DNA of 12,660 nucleotides. It comes from Betaproteobacteria bacterium (lineage in GTDB: Bacteria > Pseudomonadota > Gammaproteobacteria > Burkholderiales > Burkholderiaceae_C). The translations under genes were made by a program, and so were the position numbers. Shown here piece by piece: positions 1-6,716 of this stretch. Location of the stretch: assembly GCA_025354965.1 (NCBI GenBank), contig JANXLW010000442.1:1-12660 (forward strand). The letters are read 5' to 3'. The notes below the pieces were generated by a model. That model was given only the letters and a program-made list of their open reading frames with translations, had not been told where the DNA came from and did no database searches. Positions within the stretch are counted from its first letter, which is position 1. Each line of letters opens with the position of its first letter.

Positions 1-779
1 TGGCTCCAGTTGGCGCCGGCGGCAGCCGCTTTGAAAGACTCTTCGTTGGGCGTCACGAATACGCCATCCCTGTTCTTCATCAGCGTGTAGCTCATCTTGT
101 TTTGCTTGGCGTAGGAGTATTCAACATAGCCAATCGAATTCGGCAAACGACTGACAAAGGCAGCCACCCCTTCATTGCCCTTGCCACCCGCGCCCAGTGG
201 CCAGTTGACAGCCGTGCCCTCACCCACTTTGGTCTTCCACTCGGGATGAACACGGCTTAGGTAATTTGTGAAATTGAAGGTGGTACCGGAGCCGTCGGCA
301 CGGCGCACCGGTGCAATGGCAGCATCCGGCAATGCCAGTGTCGGGTTCAAAGCTTTGATGGCGGGGTCGTTCCAGCGGGTGATTTTGCCGAGATAGATGT
401 CACCCAGCAGTTGGCCGTCCAGTTTCATTTGTCCTGGTGCAATACCTTTGACATTGATTACCGGCACGGTGCCACCGATCACGGTCGGAAACTGAAACTG
501 GCCTTTGGACTTGAGAACTTCGTCGGTTTGCGGCATATCTGAGGCACCGAAATCAACGGTTTTGGAGTCGATTTGCTTGATACCGGCACCGGAGCCAACC
601 GATTGGTAATTGATTTTGACCCCAGTCGCCTTGTTGTAGTCAGCCGCCCATTTTGAATAGACTGGCGCGGGAAAGCTGGCCCCTGCACCGGTAATTTCCT
701 GTGCGCCGGCAAGATTGGCGCAGGACATGGCAATGGCGCCAGCCAGGCTGATGAACGAAACTTTAAAACTGGTTTTCAT
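1..779 (-). CDS. pstS: PstS, periplasmic phosphate-binding protein of the Pst ABC transporter (3' end cut by window edge)
   Basis: Periplasmic phosphate-binding protein that delivers inorganic phosphate to the PstCAB importer; in many bacteria Pst also takes part in PhoR/PhoU signalling. The minus-strand frame opens with ATG at 779-777 and stays open to base 1, giving 259 residues of a family usually about 340 long, so the C-terminus and probably pstCAB lie to the left. A signal peptide (MKTSFK, then a hydrophobic stretch ending LAGA-QE near residue 26) leads into ITGAGASFPAP (about 29-39), SVGSGAGIKQI (about 60-70), VDFGASDMP (about 76-83) and a later RRADGSGTTFNFT motif. These are the typical phosphate-pocket segments of PstS. 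An AAAAGG ribosome site precedes the ATG. It is divergent from ppk2 and has its own PHO-box promoter. Family identity is very secure. Confidence 0.96.
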   Translation of the reverse strand, partial: MKTSFKVSFISLAGAIAMSCANLAGAQEITGAGASFPAPVYSKWAADYNKATGVKINYQSVGSGAGIKQIDSKTVDFGASDMPQTDEVLKSKGQFQFPTVIGGTVPVINVKGIAPGQMKLDGQLLGDIYLGKITRWNDPAIKALNPTLALPDAAIAPVRRADGSGTTFNFTNYLSRVHPEWKTKVGEGTAVNWPLGAGGKGNEGVAAFVSRLPNSIGYVEYSYAKQNKMSYTLMKNRDGVFVTPNEESFKAAAAGANWS

Positions 780-828
780 TGAAATACCTTTTGAGTTGAA
801 TGAAAATGACTTTTGGGCCAATGAAACG

Positions 829-862
829 AATATAAGTAGCTTATGTGACAGTGATGTGACAT
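829..862 (-). promoter_or_regulatory. PHO box and -10 element of pstS
   Basis: Read on the minus strand, 862-845 is ATGTCAC-ATCA-CTGTCAC, two heptamers at an 11-bp repeat, close to the enterobacterial PHO box CTGTCAT-AWAW-CTGTCAC. Exactly 10 nt downstream is TATATT (834-829), a good -10 hexamer. No -35 is needed, as expected of PhoB-activated promoters, where the PHO box replaces it. The predicted 5' leader is about 40 nt. Confidence 0.9.
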
Positions 863-916
863 TTTTGGCTGCGACCTGAATCGGTCGAAATGCAAAATGC
901 ACTCTTTGCGCAGATA

Positions 917-950
917 CTGTCACGCAACCGTCACAAAAAATACTTATTAT
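917..950 (+). promoter_or_regulatory. PHO box and -10 element of ppk2
   Basis: 917-934 reads CTGTCAC-GCAA-CCGTCAC, a near-consensus PhoB site. TATTAT at 945-950 follows after exactly 10 nt. It lies back-to-back with the pstS PHO box, with 54 nt between the two sites. Transcription would begin near 957, downstream of the ATG at 897, which rules that ATG out if this promoter is used. Confidence 0.87.
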
Positions 951-986
951 GTTCGTTCTGCATGCAATTTCACTCAGGAGCCCGGC

Positions 987-1904
987 TTGATCCCACAGGA
1001 TGATGAATTGGTCCAGCGCATAAGGCGCGATCTGGTTGACGGCTACGACGAAGAGTTTGAGTTGGAGCTCGAAGATCGCAATCTGGACGAGCTGGCCGAT
1101 ACTTCGCTGGACACCTCCTCGGTGCAATACAAGGAGAGCCGTCGCCGCTACTTTCGGGAACTGTTCCGGATGCAGGCGGAGCTCGTCAAATTGCAGGACT
1201 GGGTTGTCAAGACCGGACACAAAGTGGTGATCCTGTTTGAAGGCCGCGACGCGGCCGGCAAAGGTGGCGTTATCAAACGCATCACGCAACGCCTCAATCC
1301 GCGAGTCTGCCGGGTAGCGGCACTGCCAGCCCCCAACGTGCGGGAACAGACCCAGTGGTACTTCCAACGCTATGTAGCGCACTTGCCGGGCGCCGGAGAA
1401 ATTGTCCTTTTTGACCGCAGCTGGTACAACCGTGCCGGCGTCGAAAGAGTCATGGGCTTTTGCTCAGACGAACAGTACGAGGAATTTTTTCGGTCGGTCC
1501 CCGAGTTCGAAAAAATGCTGGTGCGCTCGGGCATTCAACTCATCAAATACTGGTTCTCGATCTCCGATGAGGAACAGCACCTGCGCTTTATGGGTCGCAT
1601 ACATGACCCTCTCAAACAATGGAAATTGAGCCCCATGGACATGGAGTCGCGGCGCCGCTGGGAAGAGTACACAAAAGCAAAAGAAATCATGCTGGAACGC
1701 ACTCACATCGCAGAAGCGCCCTGGTGGGTTGTTCAGGCCGTAGATAAGAAAAAGGCCAGGCTCAACTGCATCCATCACCTACTGGGTCAGATTCCCTACG
1801 GGGAAATTGAGCACCAGCCGGTTGTCTTGCCGCCGCGCGAACATCATGCTGACTATGTCCGCCGGCCAGTACCGCAAGAAATTCTGGTGCCAGACGTTTT
1901 CTGA
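987..1904 (+). CDS. ppk2: Polyphosphate kinase 2 (PPK2 family, class I type)
   Basis: PPK2 enzymes transfer phosphate between polyphosphate and nucleotides; single-domain class I members mainly phosphorylate nucleoside diphosphates. I choose the TTG at 987 (305 residues): AGGAG at 976-980 lies 6 nt upstream, whereas the longer ATG frame from 897 would contain the PHO box and -10 and start before the transcript. From this start, FEGRDAAGKGG (about 84-94) is the Walker A loop, LFDRSWYNRAGVE (about 141-153) the Walker B region, and SPMDMESRRRWEEYTKAKE (about 215-233) the lid helix. PWWVVQAVDKKKAR follows near 245-258. The length fits a single PPK2 domain with an acidic N-terminal extension. The family call is firm; the donor/acceptor preference cannot be read with certainty. 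It is followed by a separate Pho-controlled lipoprotein gene. Confidence 0.95.
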   Translation: MIPQDDELVQRIRRDLVDGYDEEFELELEDRNLDELADTSLDTSSVQYKESRRRYFRELFRMQAELVKLQDWVVKTGHKVVILFEGRDAAGKGGVIKRITQRLNPRVCRVAALPAPNVREQTQWYFQRYVAHLPGAGEIVLFDRSWYNRAGVERVMGFCSDEQYEEFFRSVPEFEKMLVRSGIQLIKYWFSISDEEQHLRFMGRIHDPLKQWKLSPMDMESRRRWEEYTKAKEIMLERTHIAEAPWWVVQAVDKKKARLNCIHHLLGQIPYGEIEHQPVVLPPREHHADYVRRPVPQEILVPDVF

Positions 1905-1958
1905 AAACTGCAGCCCGTGGCCGTTCCATCCCGGCACAGCGTGTCGAAAGTCATCGAA

Positions 1959-1992
1959 CCGTCACAAAGATGTCACATCATCACATTACGCT
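1959..1992 (+). promoter_or_regulatory. PHO box and weak -10 of the FAS1 lipoprotein gene
   Basis: 1959-1976 reads CCGTCAC-AAAG-ATGTCAC, a clear two-heptamer PHO box. After 10 nt comes TACGCT (1987-1992), a weak -10 that matches the consensus at 3 of 6 positions but sits at the same spacing as in the other three promoters of this window. Predicted start of transcription is near 1999, about 23 nt before the ATG, leaving AGGAG (2009-2013) inside the leader. Confidence 0.8.
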
Positions 1993-2021
1993 AGACGCTT
2001 CACAAATCAGGAGTACTTTTC

Positions 2022-2504
2022 ATGTTCACTCGCCGAGTATTAAGCGTTGCCTTCGTTGCCCTTGCCTTGGCTGGCTGCGCCTCTATTCCCGCCCCCGTTT
2101 CAGTCTCTGACACGATCGCCAAAAACCCGTCACTGAGCACGCTGAGCGGATTGCTGGTCCAGTCTGGTCTGGGTTCCTCGCTTCAAACTGGCGGCCCCTT
2201 CACGGTCTTTGCTCCCACCAACGAGGCTTTTAAAATGGTGCCGGCCAAGACCATGGACGACCTGGCAAAGCACCCCGAGAAGCTCAAGGATGTTCTGACT
2301 TTTCATGTCATTGCAGACAAATTGACGGCGGCCAGTGTCAAGAACAGTTCTGTGAAAACTTTGAATGGCGCGTCCGTGGCACTCTCCAAGGCCGGCGAAT
2401 TTGTCACCGTTGAAGACGCAGTGGTCCAGACCGCCGATGTTCAGGCGACCAACGGTGTCGTTCACATCATCGACAGCGTACTGATTCCGCCGCACAAAAA
2501 ATAA
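2022..2504 (+). CDS. Fasciclin (FAS1) domain lipoprotein
   Basis: A secreted, probably membrane-anchored protein with one FAS1 domain; such domains generally act in adhesion or extracellular binding, and no enzymatic role is indicated. The 160-residue product begins with a lipoprotein signal peptide (RR at 4-5, hydrophobic core, LAGC lipobox with Cys19). The mature part carries the FAS1 H1 motif GGPFTVFAPTNEAF (about 57-70), the central LTFHVIADKL segment (about 92-101) and the H2 motif GVVHIIDSVLIPP (about 145-157). The length suits a signal plus a single FAS1 domain. ATG 2022 has AGGAG 8 nt upstream. It has its own PHO box between ppk2 and ppx, so it is probably made under phosphate starvation. 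Residues 20-21 after the lipobox Cys are Ala-Ser, which suggests outer-membrane sorting by the usual +2 rule. Its ligand is unknown. Confidence 0.9.
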   Translation: MFTRRVLSVAFVALALAGCASIPAPVSVSDTIAKNPSLSTLSGLLVQSGLGSSLQTGGPFTVFAPTNEAFKMVPAKTMDDLAKHPEKLKDVLTFHVIADKLTAASVKNSSVKTLNGASVALSKAGEFVTVEDAVVQTADVQATNGVVHIIDSVLIPPHKK

Positions 2505-2581
2505 TGACCTGCATGGCATTGCCATGGCCGAAGTCAACCTGCAAACCATGATGCCAGTGGGCGCGGCCGCCTGATCGGTTG

Positions 2582-2628
2582 ACCCAGCAACTTTGCCATG
2601 GCAGTGGCGCCCGAATGCTATGCTGGGT
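2582..2628. repeat. Inverted repeat ahead of ppx
   Basis: ACCCAGCA (2582-2589) and TGCTGGGT (2621-2628) are perfect 8-bp inverted arms. The 31-nt space between them holds the 10-bp palindrome TGCCATGGCA (2594-2603). The structure sits 25 nt before the ppx start and has no T-tract. It could be a leader fold or chance; no function is claimed. Confidence 0.3.
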
Positions 2629-2652
2629 GCCGAGAAACAGGAAAAATTGCTG

Positions 2653-4173
2653 ATGCAAGATGGAACACGACTGGCGGCTGTAGATTTGGGGTCGAATAGC
2701 TTTCGCCTTGAAATCGGACATATAGAACACGGTCAGTTTTACCGCACCGAATATTTGAAGGAAACCGTTCGACAGGGTAACGGGCTCGATGTCGAGCGCA
2801 ATTTGACGGCGCAGGCGATGCAGCTTGGTTGGGATTGTCTGGCGCGTTTTGGCGAACGTCTGGCCGGATTCAACAGGGCCAATGTGCGCGCCGTCGCCAC
2901 CCAGACCTTGCGTGAAGCGCGCAACCGCGACGAATTTCTGCTGCAGGCGAATGCCGTGCTGGGTTTCCCGATTGACGTGATCTCGGGCCGGGAGGAAGCG
3001 CGGCTGATTTACCTGGGTGTCGCTCACGCGCTTGCGCATGGCAACGAACGCCGACTGGTGGTCGATATTGGCGGACGCTCTACCGAGCTTATTTTGGGGC
3101 AGGGATTGAAGCCCAGGTTGATGGAGTCCTACCGCGTCGGCAGCATCGCATGGTCAACGCGCTACTTTCCGGACCATCAGTTTTCACGGCACGCCTTTCA
3201 GATGGCCGAAATCGCCGCCAAAGCGTTGCTGGACGATGCCCTCAACGCCTACCGGCGCACCGACTGGGACGTGGCGTATGGCTCGGCTGGGACGGTGGGT
3301 GCTGTAGGTGACGTGCTGCTCGCTGCCGGCTGGCCCGCTGACACGGTCACGCGCGAAGGCCTGGACTGGCTACAAGACAAGCTGATCGGCGCGCAGAGTG
3401 TCGATCGAATTCGTCTGCCTGGCCTGAAAGAGGACCGACGCACCATCATCGGCGGCGGTCTAAGCATCTTGCGGGCCCTCTTTGACCTTTTGCAAATCGA
3501 ACAAATGCAACTCGCAAGCGGCGGCTTGCGCCACGGGCTTCTGTTCGACCAGATCGGCCACACATCGGAAGACACCGATGTACGCTCCAAGTCTGTGCAA
3601 CGACTGGCGGCGAAATTCGGAACCGACCTGGTTCATGGCCAGCGCGTCGGAAAGGTTGCTCTGCATTTGTTTGCGCAGCTTCAAACCAACCTGTCAGGTC
3701 TTCGAAAACCGACATCCAATACAAGTGATGACCGGCTCAGTCGAAAGCTCAACTGGGCCGCCTTGCTGCATGAAATTGGCAGCCAGATCTCGCACAGTGA
3801 CTACCATAAGCACGGCGCCTACATTTTGGACAACTCAGATGCGATGGGCTTCGCTCTGTCAGAACTGCACAAACTCAGCCAACTGGTGCTGGGACACCGG
3901 GGAAAGCTGCGCAAGCTGGAGGCCGACTTTGAGGACGAGAAATTCGTGCAGCAGTTGCTGTGCCTGCGCCTGGCAGTCATCTTGTGCCACGCCCGGCGCG
4001 ACCCGGATCTGAATGGCGTTGCTGTGGCACGCAAGACGGACGACAGCTACAGCTTTGCCGTCAGTTGTCGTCCTGGATGGGCGCAGTCCTTCCCGCAATC
4101 AGCCCACTTGCTGCGCGAAGAAGTGTTGGCATGGCAAAAAACACCGTGGTCGCTGACCCTTAACGGCTGTTGA
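2653..4173 (+). CDS. ppx: Exopolyphosphatase / guanosine pentaphosphate phosphohydrolase family (Ppx/GppA)
   Basis: Cytoplasmic enzyme that removes terminal phosphates from polyphosphate; relatives act on pppGpp, so substrate preference is inferred from the polyphosphate neighbourhood. Start chosen at ATG 2653 (506 residues), where the sequence begins MQDGTRLAAVDLGSNSFRLE as in relatives I recall, with an AGGAAA near 2638-2643. An upstream ATG at 2593 would add 20 residues without a ribosome site. Visible actin-fold motifs are DLGSNSFRL (about 11-19), ATQTLREARN (about 82-91), ISGREEARLIYLG (about 109-121) and VVDIGGRSTELILG (about 135-148). The C-terminal half is an HD-type helical region with WAALLHEIG and a HSDYHKHGAYIL stretch. 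It follows the FAS1 gene by 148 nt with no evident PHO box of its own, so read-through from upstream Pho promoters is plausible. Confidence 0.93.
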   Translation: MQDGTRLAAVDLGSNSFRLEIGHIEHGQFYRTEYLKETVRQGNGLDVERNLTAQAMQLGWDCLARFGERLAGFNRANVRAVATQTLREARNRDEFLLQANAVLGFPIDVISGREEARLIYLGVAHALAHGNERRLVVDIGGRSTELILGQGLKPRLMESYRVGSIAWSTRYFPDHQFSRHAFQMAEIAAKALLDDALNAYRRTDWDVAYGSAGTVGAVGDVLLAAGWPADTVTREGLDWLQDKLIGAQSVDRIRLPGLKEDRRTIIGGGLSILRALFDLLQIEQMQLASGGLRHGLLFDQIGHTSEDTDVRSKSVQRLAAKFGTDLVHGQRVGKVALHLFAQLQTNLSGLRKPTSNTSDDRLSRKLNWAALLHEIGSQISHSDYHKHGAYILDNSDAMGFALSELHKLSQLVLGHRGKLRKLEADFEDEKFVQQLLCLRLAVILCHARRDPDLNGVAVARKTDDSYSFAVSCRPGWAQSFPQSAHLLREEVLAWQKTPWSLTLNGC

Positions 4174-4229
4174 AATCGCTGGCGTCGAGTATCGGCAATC
4201 TGATCCCATTTAGTTAATTTCGGATATAC

Positions 4230-4246
4230 GGTATAAACTGTATACC
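4230..4246. promoter_or_regulatory. 17-bp palindrome overlapping a likely -10, candidate operator
   Basis: GGTATA-AACTG-TATACC is a perfect 6-bp inverted repeat with a 5-bp centre. It overlaps TATAAA (4232-4237), the best -10-like hexamer before the lysine-rich gene; the facing -35 (TTTAGT, 4209-4214) is weak. The surroundings are strikingly AT-rich compared with the rest of the window. Because the downstream product ends in a ribbon-helix-helix-like domain, autoregulation is a reasonable inference. Confidence 0.5.
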
Positions 4247-4270
4247 TCGTTTAATTAAAGGTAACTCCTT

Positions 4271-4705
4271 ATGACTGCAACCGAAAAGAAAATCTCAACC
4301 CGTGCCACCCCGGCGACTTTGGGAAAACCTGCAAGCAAACCTAAACTGAGGCCTATTTCAATAAAGTCTGCTTCCGTCGCCAAAGCCCCCATCAAGGCCG
4401 TCGTCAAAACATCTGTCAAAACTGCGATCAAGCCAATGGCTAAACCGGTCATCAAACCAAAAGCTCCGAAGGAAGTCAAGGCAAAGAAGCCAAAACTGGT
4501 GCGCGACAGTTTCACCATACCCAAGGCCGAATACATGGTGCTCGAGGAACTCAAACTGCGCGCCGGCAAACTGGGCAACGCCGCCAAAAAAAGCGAACTG
4601 ATTCGCGCTGGCGTGAAAGCCCTGGCCGCCATGTCAGACGCCGCATTTGTGGCTGCATTGAAGGCTGTACCCACCATCAAGACCGGGCGCCCCAGCATGG
4701 TCTAA
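4271..4705 (+). CDS. Lysine-rich histone H1-like protein with ribbon-helix-helix-type C-terminal domain
   Basis: No characterised gene is recognised. The 144-residue product has two parts. Residues 1-77 form a low-complexity Lys/Ala/Pro/Val tail resembling bacterial histone H1-like proteins, with lysines at 38, 42, 46, 50, 54, 58 and 62, an exact four-residue period. Residues about 77-121 look like a ribbon-helix-helix fold: strand VRDSFTIP, helix KAEYMVLEELKLRAGKLG, then KKSELIRAGVKALAAM, which fits the usual S-E-L-I-R-x-A helix B. A tail of AAFVAALKAV and KTGRP follows. ATG 4271 has AAAGG 9 nt upstream. It probably binds DNA; with its position next to ppx, binding of polyphosphate by the basic tail is also possible but untested. 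It is monocistronic and converges on the ABC operon. Confidence 0.8.
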   Translation: MTATEKKISTRATPATLGKPASKPKLRPISIKSASVAKAPIKAVVKTSVKTAIKPMAKPVIKPKAPKEVKAKKPKLVRDSFTIPKAEYMVLEELKLRAGKLGNAAKKSELIRAGVKALAAMSDAAFVAALKAVPTIKTGRPSMV

Positions 4706-4736
4706 CCGGGGTTGTGGCGCGGCGTTCGCCGGTTAG
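4702..4736. terminator. Convergent hairpin spanning both stop codons
   Basis: CTAACCGG (4702-4709) and CCGGTTAG (4729-4736) are perfect 8-bp arms around a GC-rich 19-nt loop that can pair further (GGCG with CGCC). The hairpin covers the TAA of the lysine-rich gene and the TAA of the permease gene, which converge here. No T-tract follows in either direction, so it would be a weak or factor-assisted bidirectional terminator. Confidence 0.45.
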
Positions 4737-5977
4737 CCAGACTGCAGTCCTTCAGCGACCGGTCGTCTGAATGCCAGCCAGGCCGGCAAAATGCCGATGA
4801 TGGCACCGGCCGCAACCAACCCACCGACCAGGAGGCCCTCGGCAGCCCCTGGTCGAACCGGAACCGCAAAACCGATTTGCGACTGCATCCAATACGACAG
4901 CGCAGTGGATGTACCCCAACCCAATAGCGCACCCAGTGCCGCGCCGCCCAGTATCAGCAACACGACTTCGATCCAGACCACGCTAAACACGTAGTAGCGG
5001 CTCGCACCCATCGCGCGCAATACCGCAAACTGGCGCCTGCGTGCCAGAAAGCCGACCAACAGAGCCATCAACACAGCCGCCACCACCAGCACCTGGGTCA
5101 TGATGGCGAGCAGCGACATCAGATCACGCACGTTGCCCAGCGTCAGGTACAAATCATTGAGGACTTCAGCCGGAAACACGGCCACGCTGCGCAGGGTACG
5201 AAACTGTCCCCGCAGGCCGTAGGCGGCAGAAATGGAATCGGGTTTGATGGCAATGGCCGGCACGCCCGGCAGTTGCTTTAGGTTCCAGGGTGGTCCAATG
5301 TGCTCACCATCAATGTCATCGTGCCCGGACGCCAGGCCATGAACGCGCCACACATCTTCCACCGGAACCAGAATCGCCGAATCCCAGATATTGTGACGTG
5401 CGGATAAGCGCCCGACAACCGTGTAGTGAACCGCGCGGTGGGCACTGTCTGGCTGCTTGCTATCGTCGTCGGGTTCCTCAGCGTGATGCAGGCCATGTGA
5501 CGGGCTCACGGCTGCGCCAATGGCAAGCGGGACGCCCGCACCTACCACGGCTTCGCCTCGCCGCTGGAAAACACGCCCTTGTGTGGGCACAAAATTGCCT
5601 CCCCGATTGGCGAAATCGGCAATCGTTCCTATGATCGGATGCCCTTGCCAGTTGTCCCCAAAAGCAATCGGTGCCGCATACTTCACGCCTGCGGCCTCAC
5701 TGGCCTGGACCAGCACGTCACCATCCAGCAGGGGGATGGCTTGCGCCCGCAGGTAGACCGAAGTCAACACCAACTGAGTTGTACTGCCAGGCGCCCCAAC
5801 CAGCAGATCAAAATCATCTGCCGCCAGCGCGCTACCCTGGCGCAGCGCCCGCTCCTGGGAAATGACAGCGACGCCGGTGGCGACCGAAATGGCAACCAGC
5901 AGCGTCGTCGCCCACACCAGCAAGCGATTGCGACGCAGGTCGGCTCGGACCATCGGAAAGGGATTGAAGGGCAGCAT
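4733..5977 (-). CDS. FtsX-type ABC transporter permease with His/Asp-rich periplasmic insert
   Basis: Membrane subunit partnering the ATPase encoded just upstream (16-nt gap). It has 414 residues with the MacB/LolC layout: a first membrane helix about 18-40, a large periplasmic domain about 41-285, then three helices about 286-310, 333-357 and 381-403, with the FtsX signature FAVLRAMGAS near 317-326. DFDLLVGAPGSTTQLVL (about 55-71) matches, from memory, the permease subclass found beside DUF3299/DUF2796 genes in Zur-controlled loci (PA4065 of Pseudomonas, zrg genes of Vibrio). The periplasmic domain has a His/acid-rich stretch at about 159-195 (His161, 164, 165, 180, 184, 195; Asp170-172) and another at about 213-226. 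That suggests metal contact. Start is ATG 5977. It is the last gene of the phosphatase operon. The true substrate is unknown; lipoprotein or lipid export is the alternative. Confidence 0.87.
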   Translation of the reverse strand: MLPFNPFPMVRADLRRNRLLVWATTLLVAISVATGVAVISQERALRQGSALAADDFDLLVGAPGSTTQLVLTSVYLRAQAIPLLDGDVLVQASEAAGVKYAAPIAFGDNWQGHPIIGTIADFANRGGNFVPTQGRVFQRRGEAVVGAGVPLAIGAAVSPSHGLHHAEEPDDDSKQPDSAHRAVHYTVVGRLSARHNIWDSAILVPVEDVWRVHGLASGHDDIDGEHIGPPWNLKQLPGVPAIAIKPDSISAAYGLRGQFRTLRSVAVFPAEVLNDLYLTLGNVRDLMSLLAIMTQVLVVAAVLMALLVGFLARRRQFAVLRAMGASRYYVFSVVWIEVVLLILGGAALGALLGWGTSTALSYWMQSQIGFAVPVRPGAAEGLLVGGLVAAGAIIGILPAWLAFRRPVAEGLQSG

Positions 5978-5993
5978 GAAGCTTGTACCGGTG

Positions 5994-6716
5994 CTATGGC
6001 GTGAGCGCCACGCCTGCCCCGCCTACCGGGCGCGGCAACGCATCCTCGCTCAAATGTCCCTGTTGCAAGGTCACACAACGATCCAGCCGCATCAATAGTT
6101 CAGCTTCGTGGGAAATGACAATGAGCGTGGCCCCTTGCGATCGAGCCATCGAGACCAGCAACTCACCCAACTGACTGCGATGCTCCGGGTCCAGGCTGGC
6201 GGTGGGTTCATCGGCCATCAGGATATCGGGATGCAACAACAATGCCCTGGCAAAAGCGACACGTTGCCGCTCACCGCGTGACAAGACCGCGGCTGAGCGA
6301 TCAAAAGTCTCCATACCCACTGCGGCCAGCAAATCGCGCGCCCGCTCAACTACCACGGCAGCAGGCTGCCAGCGATCAAAGTAGGCTGGAAGCAAAACGT
6401 TGTCCAGCACCGAGAGCCCGTCAATCAAATGAAAGTCCTGGAAAATCAGACCCAGATGCTGGTGACGCCACCGGTCCAGTGCGTCCGGCTGCAGGCCACA
6501 AATATCGGTTTCAGCCCACAAGAGATGACCACTGGTCGGTCTTGCGATGCCGGCCAGGCAGTGAAGCAGCGTTGTCTTGCCAGCGCCCGAGACACCCCGC
6601 ACTCCCAGACTGCTGCCCGGCGCGATCTTCAATGAAGGTATTGTCAACAACGCCTGCTCTTGCCCGGCAAAGCGCAACACCAGATCGCGCAAGTCCAGGG
6701 TTCCCGCATTGTTCAC
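5994..6716 (-). CDS. ABC transporter ATPase (LolD/MacB-like)
   Basis: Cytoplasmic ATPase powering the FtsX-type permease encoded next. The 240-residue protein has Walker A GVSGAGKTT (41-49), Q-loop Gln93 in LIFQDF, signature LSRGERQR (146-153), Walker B DILMADEP (164-171) and the switch His203 in VISHE. The signature has Arg where LolD-type proteins usually have Gly (LSGGE). The start is GTG 6716-6714, whose GTGA overlaps the TGA of the preceding gene, a sign of translational coupling. The length and motif order fit the MacB/LolD subfamily, in which the partner is a single permease with an FtsX domain. Specificity comes from the partner proteins rather than from this subunit. Confidence 0.92.
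   Translation of the reverse strand: MNNAGTLDLRDLVLRFAGQEQALLTIPSLKIAPGSSLGVRGVSGAGKTTLLHCLAGIARPTSGHLLWAETDICGLQPDALDRWRHQHLGLIFQDFHLIDGLSVLDNVLLPAYFDRWQPAAVVVERARDLLAAVGMETFDRSAAVLSRGERQRVAFARALLLHPDILMADEPTASLDPEHRSQLGELLVSMARSQGATLIVISHEAELLMRLDRCVTLQQGHLSEDALPRPVGGAGVALTP

Noticed and set aside
2524..2574. 16-codon frame MAEVNLQTMMPVGAAA between the FAS1 gene and ppx
   Set aside because: No ribosome site; too short to support and probably chance in a GC-rich spacer.
2519..2602. 10-bp direct repeat TTGCCATGGC at 2519-2528 and 2593-2602
   Set aside because: Only two short, partly palindromic copies; no mobile-element or operator context.
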